A stretch of 64,000 nucleotides of DNA from Sphingobacteriales bacterium (GTDB lineage Bacteria > Bacteroidota > Bacteroidia > Chitinophagales > Chitinophagaceae). Below are positions 1 to 8,767 of the stretch, in pieces (position 1 is the stretch's first letter; each line of letters starts with the position of its first letter). The position numbers and the translations under genes are program-made. The notes beneath the pieces were generated by a model that saw only the letters and a program-made list of their open reading frames with translations, had not been told where the DNA came from and did not search any database. The stretch is taken from assembly GCA_016192105.1 (NCBI GenBank), contig JACPUV010000022.1, forward strand, positions 1 to 64,000, read 5' to 3'.

Positions 1-530
1 ATTATCTGTTACGGTTAATACAAATTGATAGACTCCCTGCACCAGGTTGGTTACACCCGTTTGTGCATTAAGCGGAGAGACCACAACAAACTGTGCAGGT
101 CCCGCAATCTTGCTCCACTGGTAAGAAGCGATCGTACCATCCGGATCCGTACCTGAACCAGTTAATGTAGCGGTGCTGACCTGCAAAGTAATAGTTTGAT
201 TTACTCCGGCATTGGCAGTCGGTGCCTGGTTCGGGGCCGCGTTTACAGTCACCTGTACGGTATCCCGATCGGTCGCACCAATATTATCCGTTACGGTTAA
301 TACAAACTGATAGACTCCCTGTACCAGCCCGGTTACGGTTGTCTGGGCAGCCGAAGGAGTGGTAATGGTAAACTGTGTGGGTCCGGCGATCTTGCTCCAT
401 TGGTAAGAAGCGATCGTACCATCCGGATCCGTACCTGAACCACTTAATGTAACTGTACTTGTGGGCAGCGTAACAGTCTGGTCCACCCCGGCATTGGCAA
501 TAGGCACCTGGTTAGGGGGCGGAGGCGCGG
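1..530 (-). repeat. Tandem 282-bp repeat encoding two PKD domains
   Basis: The sequence starting at 283 repeats that starting at 1 with a 282-bp period (94 codons). For example, the stretch around 121-148 recurs around 402-430 almost unchanged, and the segment at 1-45 differs from 283-327 at only a few positions. The copies are in frame inside the esterase/PKD gene. Such similarity at DNA level suggests recent duplication or gene conversion of one PKD module. Confidence 0.85.
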
Positions 531-3144
531 ATAATCTTGAAAAGATCCAGTCAACCATCGTACTTACATCGGTAAATGTCCGGGTTGAATCGGCCTGTGT
601 AATATTAACGGAATACCCGGTGGTTGTTCTTCCCACTATATTCAGTTCCACCGGGAAATTATTTATGATTGTATTGCTGGCTACCGTGGCGCCGGAATTA
701 TTGGCAACCGTGTTGGAGGCGTTATTAATAAAGTAGTTGCCGGAAACATTACCCCCTGATGTTCCACCGTTACCTGCTGTATAGACAGGAGCGACTTCAG
801 CATCTTTTAAAATGTTGCCGGTCACGTTCGGGACCAGGGCGGATATTGTTTCAGGATAGACCGCATTTTGCTGCATATATACCCCGTACTCAATGTTCGC
901 CCCGCTGTGTATGCTGTCCACCACATTATGATAGACCTGGGCATTCCCGAAACCAAACACAACGATCCCGGTTCCCGTCCCGTTTTCCACCATGTTGTTA
1001 TAGATCTTGATGGCCTCAATATTGCCCCCGGAAAGAATACCGACTTTGTGGCTGCTTTGATTGGCCACGCCATATCTTCTCACCAGGTTATTATAAATTT
1101 TACAACTCTTCAGGGAATTGGATAACTGGATCCCATCCAGTTTGAGGCTATCCAGTATATTATTATAGATCTCCACACTGTCCATCCTCGGCGGAGGTCC
1201 GTAAGGTGTGCTGTTGCCACTGGTGTTACCGGAAATACCGGTATGACCGATATACATACCTTCCGCATTACTTCTGAAAATGAAATTGTCGTGAATTTTT
1301 ACATTACGCAGCAGGAACTTATCATATTGTCCCTGCACCATGGCTTTGGCATCCATCTTATACATCAGTCCAAGTGCTGCATGATGGACAAACAAACCGC
1401 TGATATCGAGATGGTGTGCCCAGTTCACAGCCAAACCCACCCGGGTCAGGTCTGCCGGTAAAGCGCTGCTGTTATCCACAACCCAGCCATAAGGATATCC
1501 TTTTGAACGCAGTAAAGTGCCATCAAATTTTGCATAGCAAATGACCGCTGTATCCCGGTCGGCCAGGTTAAAGAAACCATTATTTGTAATAATGACTGGC
1601 TGATCCTTCGGGGCAATGATAATCGGGCAACCAGGGCCTCCACCCACATCTCCGAGTTCAACCCCGGTGGAATAAGTGCCGCCGGGAATATACAGTGTAT
1701 CGCCACCCATCAGGCCCGGGACCACATTATCCCTTGTGATATAAGGGCGGTAGAGCTGGTTGGCATCGTTTTTAGCAAGTGTAAAAGCCTGCGGAGCACC
1801 TGTCCGGCAGGGACGGATGTTCTTTTTCATGTAGTCTTTTACATGAACAGTCACGGTATCAAGGGACAGGCCGTTACCGGTCAGCAGGAACTGGTAAACG
1901 CCTTCCTGTAAACCTAAAACATTTGTGATCGCTGCCGACGGAATACTGATAACCGGGTTTCCCGGGCCGCTGATCTTTGTCCAGAGAAAACTGCTGATCC
2001 CTGTTGATCCGCTGCCGTTGAGAATGGCAGTATCGGGTCTTATCTGGTTGAGATAAATGACGGTATCCGTCCCGGCATTGGCTGTACCAGACCCTCCTGT
2101 GATTGGCAGTACGGTCACGTTCAGTGTATCCCGGTCAGTCGCCCCACTGTTATCCGTAACAGTTAATTCAAAACTATAAACACCCTGCAGAAGGCCACTG
2201 ACTACGGTTTGTGCCGCATTCAACGGGTTGATGATGACAGCACCCGGGCCTGCCACCTTTGTCCACTGGTAACTCCCAATGGTACCATCCGGGTCAGTGC
2301 CCGAGCCGTTCAGCGAAACAATAGCAAGGGGTAATGTTATCGTTTGGTCAGGACCAGCTGCAGCAACCGGCGGTTGATTGGCCGTAGCGGACTTGCTTTG
2401 CTTCAGCATCCATGTATAAATACTTTCGCCGGCTTCTGTCCAGCTGGGATTGTACCAGGTATTCCAGCAGCAGTGGCCTCCCACATACTGGGTATAACGG
2501 GCTGAGCCGGGAACTGCGGCATTCATGGTATCCCGGATTTTATCCATCGACCTGTAATCCGTTGTGCCCTCAAAACCCCACCATTTTCCACCGTCGTTTG
2601 CAAACCAGCTAAAATTGCTGATCGTGGTGGGCGGTGGCGCCGACATGGCTACAATAGCGGCTGGCCTGTTTGCATATGTCTGGTTTTCAGTCACATAACT
2701 ATCCCAGCACCACCCCCCCATCGATAAACCCGTCAGGTAAATCCGGTTCAGATCCACTCTCCATCGACTGCAAATCGAATCCAGTTTCCTGTTCATAACA
2801 GCCATAGTAGGCCATGTGGCAACCGGTTGAAGGGAAATAACAATGGGTTTCTCCAGGTTTCCATTTACCAGGAACTGCATATTATGCCCCTGGGCAATGA
2901 AATACGAGGGCCCGTATGTTTTTAATCGATTGGTATCAGTCCCCACTTCCCCGGTACCCGGGACAAATATGATAACCGGGTATTTCAGGGTTGTGCTGGA
3001 ATAATTATCCGGTAAATGGACAAACGCATTCCAGCCATCAATTTTAGTAAAAGACTGCTGAGCCCGGCTAGAGAAAATGGACAGGAAAAAAAATACAGGC
3101 AGTAGGGATACGCCTCTAATCAGATAACGAAGGGTAGGATTCAT
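1..3144 (-). CDS. Secreted esterase fused to PKD repeats and a beta-helix domain (3' end outside window)
   Basis: The frame is open from the ATG at 3142-3144 to the window edge (1048 codons seen). Residues 1-25 are a signal peptide ending near SSRAQ. Residues about 30-255 form an alpha/beta-hydrolase of the PHB-depolymerase/feruloyl-esterase type, with the nucleophile elbow GLSMGG near residue 141. A PKD domain (about 265-355) and a second PKD-like domain (about 358-440) follow. Next comes a long parallel beta-helix region (about 445-835) rich in short repeated strands such as VEIYNNIL and KIYNNLV. At least two more PKD domains (from about 875) continue past the edge. It is probably an exported or surface-anchored carbohydrate-active or ester-cleaving enzyme. 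The C-terminus, where a T9SS sorting domain would be expected, is not visible. A second esterase-plus-repeats protein lies at 14686-21252. The substrate is unknown. Confidence 0.85.
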   Translation of the reverse strand, partial: MNPTLRYLIRGVSLLPVFFFLSIFSSRAQQSFTKIDGWNAFVHLPDNYSSTTLKYPVIIFVPGTGEVGTDTNRLKTYGPSYFIAQGHNMQFLVNGNLEKPIVISLQPVATWPTMAVMNRKLDSICSRWRVDLNRIYLTGLSMGGWCWDSYVTENQTYANRPAAIVAMSAPPPTTISNFSWFANDGGKWWGFEGTTDYRSMDKIRDTMNAAVPGSARYTQYVGGHCCWNTWYNPSWTEAGESIYTWMLKQSKSATANQPPVAAAGPDQTITLPLAIVSLNGSGTDPDGTIGSYQWTKVAGPGAVIINPLNAAQTVVSGLLQGVYSFELTVTDNSGATDRDTLNVTVLPITGGSGTANAGTDTVIYLNQIRPDTAILNGSGSTGISSFLWTKISGPGNPVISIPSAAITNVLGLQEGVYQFLLTGNGLSLDTVTVHVKDYMKKNIRPCRTGAPQAFTLAKNDANQLYRPYITRDNVVPGLMGGDTLYIPGGTYSTGVELGDVGGGPGCPIIIAPKDQPVIITNNGFFNLADRDTAVICYAKFDGTLLRSKGYPYGWVVDNSSALPADLTRVGLAVNWAHHLDISGLFVHHAALGLMYKMDAKAMVQGQYDKFLLRNVKIHDNFIFRSNAEGMYIGHTGISGNTSGNSTPYGPPPRMDSVEIYNNILDSLKLDGIQLSNSLKSCKIYNNLVRRYGVANQSSHKVGILSGGNIEAIKIYNNMVENGTGTGIVVFGFGNAQVYHNVVDSIHSGANIEYGVYMQQNAVYPETISALVPNVTGNILKDAEVAPVYTAGNGGTSGGNVSGNYFINNASNTVANNSGATVASNTIINNFPVELNIVGRTTTGYSVNITQADSTRTFTDVSTMVDWIFSRLSAPPPPNQVPIANAGVDQTVTLPTSTVTLSGSGTDPDGTIASYQWSKIAGPTQFTITTPSAAQTTVTGLVQGVYQFVLTVTDNIGATDRDTVQVTVNAAPNQAPTANAGVNQTITLQVSTATLTGSGTDPDGTIASYQWSKIAGPAQFVVVSPLNAQTGVTNLVQGVYQFVLTVTDN

Positions 3145-4032
3145 CTTTGTAGGAATTATTGGATTTCATGTGCAAAATAGTAAAGGAATATTCAGTAGGA
3201 TAATTAAACATGAAAAAAAACTACTATTTAGGGACTTTTACGAACCTCAACTTGTAAAAAACTCTTAGCGGCTGGAGGCCGGGTCGAAGTTTTCATTTAT
3301 TTGCAAAAATTACTCCAAAATGAAAACTGCCTGAAAAAAACTAATGCACAAAAAATTCAGGACTTGATTGAAATCTGTGGAAAACACAAAAAGCAGGCTT
3401 TCACCGGAATGATCCGCAAGGGTTTTTTAACAAATTCCCCAATGAAAGCAGGGTTGAAAAACCGGTTGCTGTTTCAACAGGCGTCCCATCCGCCATCACG
3501 AACGGGGGATTGTTTTTCCTTCGCTTTTTGATTTAAATCAAACACAAAATTCCCCTTTATACACAATCCCATTTAACTCAAATCAATTCTCTTACGGATA
3601 TCCTGCAAATAATTCCGCGTAAATGCCCGGGCCGGCAATGGGTTTTTCACCATTTTATGTGTGAGAAAAAAAGAGTCCGGAAAACCTGTACGGATAGCGG
3701 GCTTTACACCGAAACTGCTGTTCCCCGGGATCAGCCCCCGGTAAACTTAACAGAAAAGCGGCCGGGCAGGGGAATCATAACAATAATTTTACCCCGGGTG
3801 GGGTTTATCACCGGGCGCCACCGGACCCGGCGCTCTCCCGCAATAGTACAACCACCCCACTGGCCTCAGGTAAGCTTCTCAGCCCAGTAACATTCAGCAT
3901 CGAAAACCGCGGGAATCATTCAACCAAACGGCCATCCTTTCAACCCCGGATCACAAAAACTCTCCCGGGAATTCTTTTTAACTGGTGAAAGGTGTTATTT
4001 TGTTCCCTTATCGAACCACCGAATCCTGAATC
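3145..4032. other. Intergenic region between divergent genes, no convincing gene
   Basis: About 890 bases separate the esterase gene (minus) from the GT2 gene (plus). Short open frames occur at 3301-3531 and 3657-3890. Their products are compositionally ordinary, match nothing I recognise, and the first begins with TTG. I see no clear Bacteroidota promoter match (TTTG, about 20 bases, TAnnTTTG). The region presumably carries the divergent promoters of both flanking genes. Confidence 0.5.
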
Positions 4033-5202
4033 ATGTATTGGTTGAAAATTTTCCTGCTGGTCAGTATCCTCCTCGTATTTTATACCTATGCCGGGTATGC
4101 GGTTATTGCATGGGTGCTGACAAAATTGAAAGGATCTCCCCGCCCCCAAACGGCTGCTGATGCTCCCCTGATTCCGGTTTCTCTTGTTATTGCGGCATTT
4201 AATGAAGCGCCCTGCATCGGGGAAAAGATCAGCAATTGTCTTGAACTCGATTACCCGGCCTCCGCATTAACCCTGATCTTTATAACGGACGGATCTACGG
4301 ACCGCACAGCTGAAATAATCAAAGAGCAGCCGCGGATCATCCACCTGCACGAAGACCGGCGGGAAGGGAAAGTGGCCGCTATTCACCGGGCCATGCAGTT
4401 TGTCAGCACCCCGGTTGTAATTTTTTCAGATGCCAATACCCTGCTCAATAAAGAGTCTATTAAAAAAATAGTTGCTCATTATCATGACCCCAGGACCGGC
4501 GGAGTGGCCGGCGAAAAAAGGGTACGTGACCTGGGGAACAACGAGATTGCCGGTGCCGGTGAAGGGCTTTACTGGAAATATGAGTCCCTTTTAAAGAAAA
4601 TCGACTCGTCCTTTTATTCGGTGGTGGGGGCAGCCGGAGAATTGTTTTCTGTCAGAACAGCCCTCTATGCACACCCCGGGGACGATACCATTCTTGATGA
4701 TTTTATCATCTCCCTGCATGTCTGCCGGCAGGGGTATAAAGTCGCATACGAACCCGGTGCCTATGCCATAGAAAACCCGTCCGCCTCCATAAAAGAAGAA
4801 AAAAAACGGAAGATACGGATCAGCGCGGGCGCTTTCCAGGCAATGCTCCGTATGAAGGACCTGCTTAACCCGTTTAAATACCCCGCACTGGGATTCTTAT
4901 ACCTGTCTCACCGTGTTTTCAGGTGGACCCTTTGCCCGCTTCTCCTGCCCGTTATTTTTTTCCTGAACACCTGGCTCCTCGTTCAGCGACCCGATACCCT
5001 GGTGAACACGCTATTTGTCATGCAGCTTATTTTTTATACTTTAGCCTTCACCGGCTGGTATTTATCTTCCCGTAAAATAACCTTTAAACCGGCTTACCTG
5101 GCCTATTACTTTGTATTTATAAATATTTCACTTTACCAGGGATTTTTCCGTTTTTTAAAAGGACACCAGTCGGTCTTATGGGAAAAAGCCAACCGGGCAT
5201 AA
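4033..5202 (+). CDS. Membrane glycosyltransferase family 2 protein
   Basis: This 389-residue protein has an N-terminal membrane segment (about 3-25) and a GT-A fold family 2 domain (about 50-270). Visible motifs are VSLVIAAFNEA, the nucleotide-binding DGSTDRTAE, the acidic SDANTLLN in the DxD position, GAAGELF, and an acceptor-region DDFIISL. Three to four hydrophobic helices follow (about 290-375). This is the layout of PgaC/IcaA-like and related polysaccharide synthases, although the usual QxxRW is replaced by a basic stretch (RKIRISAG). It probably transfers a sugar from a nucleotide donor to a lipid-linked or growing polymer at the inner membrane. A second membrane GT2 gene follows 86 bases downstream on the same strand, so the two may be co-transcribed. 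Confidence 0.85.
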   Translation: MYWLKIFLLVSILLVFYTYAGYAVIAWVLTKLKGSPRPQTAADAPLIPVSLVIAAFNEAPCIGEKISNCLELDYPASALTLIFITDGSTDRTAEIIKEQPRIIHLHEDRREGKVAAIHRAMQFVSTPVVIFSDANTLLNKESIKKIVAHYHDPRTGGVAGEKRVRDLGNNEIAGAGEGLYWKYESLLKKIDSSFYSVVGAAGELFSVRTALYAHPGDDTILDDFIISLHVCRQGYKVAYEPGAYAIENPSASIKEEKKRKIRISAGAFQAMLRMKDLLNPFKYPALGFLYLSHRVFRWTLCPLLLPVIFFLNTWLLVQRPDTLVNTLFVMQLIFYTLAFTGWYLSSRKITFKPAYLAYYFVFINISLYQGFFRFLKGHQSVLWEKANRA

Positions 5203-5288
5203 CCCGGGTCAGCATTCGAGAATTTTACAAACAACAGAATAAAAACAACCGCTTCATTCACCCCTCTCTACCCGACTAACCTTACAAT

Positions 5289-6509
5289 ATGACCCTTGTA
5301 CAGCTGTTAAAGATCCTTTTTATACTCCTCCAACTTATTGTGGCCGTCTATTTACTGGTGCCATTCACTGCCCTGCTTTTCAGGGGCATCCGGCAACTGC
5401 TGCGGGCACGCAATAAAATTGATAAAAAACCTGTGCTTTACGGGAAGGACTTTACCTTTTACTTTATCGTTACTGCGCATGAAGAAACTGCTTTTATACC
5501 GCCCTTACTTGATTCCATCCGCCGGCAGACCTATGGCAACCAGCTAACCTATATCGTTGCTGATTGTTGTGACCCCTCCGCCAATTTTGATGACGGAAAG
5601 ACCATCACACTGTATCCCGCCACCCCGCTCAATTCGAAGATCCGTTCCATTGAGTATGCCATGGCCGCTTTCCGAAGTATTCCGGATGCTGTTATCATCC
5701 TGGATGCGGACAATCTTATTCATCCCGGTTTTCTATCAGAGATGAATACGTTCTTTAAAAAGGGATACCAGGTAGTCCAGGCGAACTTTAAAGCCAAGAA
5801 TACCGACACCCCCTTTGCCAGGATGGATTCCATGGGCGACCTCTTCAACTTCTTTGTAGAGCGGGAAATGCGGATGGAAGCAGGACTTTCCTCCGCCATT
5901 TGGGGAGCCGGTATCGCCTTTGATTATAAACTCTACCAGGGAATCCGGTACAAAGATTACCTGGGGGGATTTGATAAAAAACTGCAGGTACACCTGGCCT
6001 CCCAGGTTAAACAAATAGCTTTTGCAAAAGACGCCGTCCTGTATGATGAAAAAATATCCGATGGCAAGGCATTGGAAAAACAGCGAACCCGCTGGATCAG
6101 TTCCCAGTTTAAATACCAGATGGAAAATGTACGATTCCTGCTAAAGGCACTAAAGGAACTGAACATGAACCGGGTGTATTTCGGGTTTATTAATATCCGC
6201 CCCCCGCTGTTCATCCTGCTGGCCCTGGCCCTCGTTTTTATGACAGCAAATATCTTCCTCAGTGTTTATACCAGTATTGCCTGGGCCCTGCTGCTGTTCC
6301 TGTTCCTGTTTTCCTTTATCAGTATTATCCGTATCCAGTCAAAAGACAACCGGTACCTGAAAACCCTGCTGAATATTCCGCAGTTCATATTCCGGCAGGT
6401 GGTAGCCGCTGTAAAAATTAAAAAGGCCAGTAAATCCTTTCTAAAGACAACGCATACCCAGGTTATTTATATCAGCGATATCCTGGAGAAAAAAACTACT
6501 TCGCGGTAG
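5289..6509 (+). CDS. Membrane glycosyltransferase family 2 protein with QxxRW motif
   Basis: The 406-residue protein begins with a hydrophobic helix (about 5-30). A GT2 catalytic region follows, with FIVTAHEE, the metal-binding ILDADN, the GGFDKKLQ acceptor motif and QRTRWISSQF, a clear QxxRW signature of processive-type family 2 enzymes. Two or more C-terminal membrane helices lie at about 305-350. The protein is likely an inner-membrane polysaccharide glycosyltransferase working with the upstream gene. Its last 14 bases overlap the end of the convergent TolC-like gene on the minus strand, so no terminator hairpin fits between them. Confidence 0.85.
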   Translation: MTLVQLLKILFILLQLIVAVYLLVPFTALLFRGIRQLLRARNKIDKKPVLYGKDFTFYFIVTAHEETAFIPPLLDSIRRQTYGNQLTYIVADCCDPSANFDDGKTITLYPATPLNSKIRSIEYAMAAFRSIPDAVIILDADNLIHPGFLSEMNTFFKKGYQVVQANFKAKNTDTPFARMDSMGDLFNFFVEREMRMEAGLSSAIWGAGIAFDYKLYQGIRYKDYLGGFDKKLQVHLASQVKQIAFAKDAVLYDEKISDGKALEKQRTRWISSQFKYQMENVRFLLKALKELNMNRVYFGFINIRPPLFILLALALVFMTANIFLSVYTSIAWALLLFLFLFSFISIIRIQSKDNRYLKTLLNIPQFIFRQVVAAVKIKKASKSFLKTTHTQVIYISDILEKKTTSR

Positions 6510-7206
6510 CAGTGATCTTAGCCAATGCATCTTCCAGTGGCATACCGATCAGTGTTTCCAGCTGGTATTTGGCGTTATTCAAATCCTTGAGCAATCCTAT
6601 TTTTTTGACCAGTTCCGCGTTATACCGTCTTGAAGCATCTGTAAATGCCTGCAGCCCGATCTCATTTTTTGCAAATTTGGCCTCCGCCTCTTTTAATAAC
6701 ACATTCTCATCCTGGAGGATCGTTTCGTGCAGCGCCAGTAAATATTTACCCGCTTGGTAAACCTGGTATTGCATCTTGATGGCCTCGCGGGTTTCTTCCA
6801 CCTGGGCCTCCTTTAACGCCTCCGCCATTTCATAATTCCCCCGGGCAATCTGCACATCCTTTGCTTTGGAGAAGAAAAAGCCGAGGGGCAGGGTCAGGCC
6901 GAGATTGTACCTCGGGAAAAATATATTGTTCTGGTCCGTGCCGGTGCTTTTAATATTAGCTTCATTCAGGTTGAACGAAGCGCTCATATTATTTAACCAG
7001 GCCGCTTTATTTTTCTGGACTTCAAACTTTTTAACATTGATATCCTTATCTGCCAGCTTAACCCGTTTATTGTTCAGGGCTAAATCAGCCAGCTTATCCG
7101 CCAGGGAATCCTGCAGGTTAAACCCGGGATTTCCGAGGGAATCCGCCAGGGATTGTGCATTTGAACTGACAGCGATTAACAGCAAAAATGAAAATACAAG
7201 TTTCAT
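6496..7206 (-). CDS. Short TolC-family outer-membrane-efflux-like protein
   Basis: This 236-residue protein has a signal peptide (1-18, ending SSNAQ) and then long amphipathic helices typical of a single OEP (TolC) repeat, with short beta-like stretches in between (NLGLTLPLGFFF). Normal TolC proteins have two such repeats and about 430-480 residues, so this is roughly half size. It may trimerise differently or act as a periplasmic coiled-coil partner. It is the last gene of the exopolysaccharide cluster, 11 bases after the polymerase-like gene. That context suggests a role in polymer export or envelope assembly, which is inferred only from position. Its 3' end overlaps the convergent GT2 gene by 14 bases. 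Confidence 0.7.
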   Translation of the reverse strand: MKLVFSFLLLIAVSSNAQSLADSLGNPGFNLQDSLADKLADLALNNKRVKLADKDINVKKFEVQKNKAAWLNNMSASFNLNEANIKSTGTDQNNIFFPRYNLGLTLPLGFFFSKAKDVQIARGNYEMAEALKEAQVEETREAIKMQYQVYQAGKYLLALHETILQDENVLLKEAEAKFAKNEIGLQAFTDASRRYNAELVKKIGLLKDLNNAKYQLETLIGMPLEDALAKITATAK

Positions 7207-7217
7207 ATATCTATATT

Positions 7218-8648
7218 TTATTTGTCCAGGTGTTTGGCTCTGGCAACTAAAGCCAGGAAAGAATAAAACAGGAAGCAGCCCGGGACCTGCCCGATCGCAT
7301 CCTGCCCGTACTGCGCAATGACGAAAGCAAAAATACAGGCAACGGCCGCCAATAATGTCATTTTAAGAAACCGGTTCCTCGCAGAATAGAAAGCATGAAC
7401 CCCTGCTTGCAAAATAATAAAATAAAGCAAGCATTGCAAGAAAAAACCAACCCATCCGGTCTCAACGGCTGTCTTCACAAACCCGCTGTCGGGGGGGAAT
7501 CCCGCCAGCTGATGACCCGGGTTATATTCAAGACCAGCGATCCCGCTGGTGGCCAGTCCGCCACCCAGGGGATTCCGGTAAATATAGGGCTGAATAAATT
7601 TCCGGTTCTCATCCCTCACTTTTAAGGAAGCATCATCTGAAAATTCAAATGTAGAGCGGATCCTGTTGATCGTATTGTTTCCATAAATGGGCCCGTATAA
7701 AATAAACGCAAAGCCCAGGAAGAAGAAGCAGGCAAAAATCAGGGTATTCCGGTTGGTGAGCGTCATCAGGATATAAAGAGCAATTCCTGCAGCAATAACA
7801 AAATAAGCCGTCCGGGTACCGGAATAAGCAACTCCAAGGACCACAAATATGTTGATGACCAGGTAAAGAAGTTTTAGTTTCCTGTTCCGGGCCATCGACA
7901 TTAAAACAAAAAGTACCACCGCACTGGTTGCCATAACGATCCCATACGCCGCGGGGTCTGACAAAATGGAAAATTTGCGGAATAACCCGTTGTCCAGGAA
8001 ATAAAGCCCCGCCCGGCCCGGTACACTCCAGACCCAATCCAGTTCAAAATCGAAAAACCCAAACCACTCCTGGTAACACCCGTAAACACCCGCCACAACA
8101 GCCAGTACAACCCAGTACGTAATAAAGAAAATGACCTTCCGCATATCCGAAAACACATTCAGGGCGATAAAATAGATGATCACAAACTGTATAAACTTCC
8201 GGAGTACAAAAAACCACCCTTCCACCGATGCCATATTGGGATTAAACACCTGCGCAATGATGAAAATCGTATAGACCAGGTACGCGTAGGTGATCAGGTG
8301 GCCGGTACTGGCGTATAAAGATTCTCGCCGGATGGTTTTATTGATCAGCATGCCCAGAAAACTGGCCCAGACAAGTATATCTACCACATAGCCGGAAGGG
8401 AAGGCCTGTCCCGCCAGCCGGCCCAGGTAAAAAATGAAAAAACCCAGCGTCAGCGCCGCATAAAAACCAAATACATAATTAACGAGCGAATACAGCACTA
8501 CAGCGGTTCCTAGCAGGCCGGCAATAATCACCGCCCCCATTTCCGCCCCGAGAAATGAGATAACAGCCGCAACGGCTACTGCCAGTACGGCAATAAACAA
8601 CCCGACGAACAGTATCCTGTTTTTGTTCCTGAAAAGGGGGATTGCCAT
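7218..8648 (-). CDS. O-antigen ligase/Wzy-type polymerase family membrane protein
   Basis: A 476-residue polytopic membrane protein with about 11-12 hydrophobic helices and a large exported loop near residues 340-400. This loop contains the NPLGGGLATSG and PGHQLAGFPPDSGF stretches seen in the O-antigen ligase (Wzy_C/WaaL) superfamily. In a cluster with a Wzx-like flippase and a Wzc-like protein, it most likely polymerises lipid-linked repeat units in the periplasm (Wzy role). A ligase role cannot be excluded from sequence alone. It begins 9 bases after the stop of the 35-residue membrane peptide gene and is part of the minus-strand operon. Confidence 0.85.
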   Translation of the reverse strand: MAIPLFRNKNRILFVGLFIAVLAVAVAAVISFLGAEMGAVIIAGLLGTAVVLYSLVNYVFGFYAALTLGFFIFYLGRLAGQAFPSGYVVDILVWASFLGMLINKTIRRESLYASTGHLITYAYLVYTIFIIAQVFNPNMASVEGWFFVLRKFIQFVIIYFIALNVFSDMRKVIFFITYWVVLAVVAGVYGCYQEWFGFFDFELDWVWSVPGRAGLYFLDNGLFRKFSILSDPAAYGIVMATSAVVLFVLMSMARNRKLKLLYLVINIFVVLGVAYSGTRTAYFVIAAGIALYILMTLTNRNTLIFACFFFLGFAFILYGPIYGNNTINRIRSTFEFSDDASLKVRDENRKFIQPYIYRNPLGGGLATSGIAGLEYNPGHQLAGFPPDSGFVKTAVETGWVGFFLQCLLYFIILQAGVHAFYSARNRFLKMTLLAAVACIFAFVIAQYGQDAIGQVPGCFLFYSFLALVARAKHLDK

Positions 8649-8657
8649 AGTCAGCGG

Positions 8658-8765
8658 TTAAAGAAATAATACCTTAATAAAAATAAAGCTCATCACAATC
8701 ACCAGGAACAGGGTAATCACGATTTCCTGGATCTGGTTGTCCGAATATTTTTTTTTAGTGCTCAT
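8658..8765 (-). CDS. Small single-pass membrane protein (35 aa) inside the polysaccharide operon
   Basis: An ATG at 8763-8765 opens a 35-codon frame ending in TAA at 8658-8660. The product has a lysine-rich start (MSTKKKYSDNQ), a short amphipathic stretch, then one membrane helix of about 20 residues (IVITLFLVIVMSFIFIKVLF). It starts 2 bases after the stop of the upstream glycosyltransferase gene and ends 9 bases before the ATG of the polymerase-like gene. This spacing indicates translational coupling and argues strongly that it is real. I do not recognise a family. A role as a small subunit of the polymerase or export complex is plausible but unproven. Confidence 0.65.
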   Translation of the reverse strand: MSTKKKYSDNQIQEIVITLFLVIVMSFIFIKVLFL

Positions 8766-8767
8766 TT

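Noticed and set aside
3301..3531. 76-codon open frame in the esterase/GT2 intergenic region
   Set aside because: It starts with TTG, has no recognisable motif or upstream ribosome site and does not sit in an operon. It looks like a chance frame.
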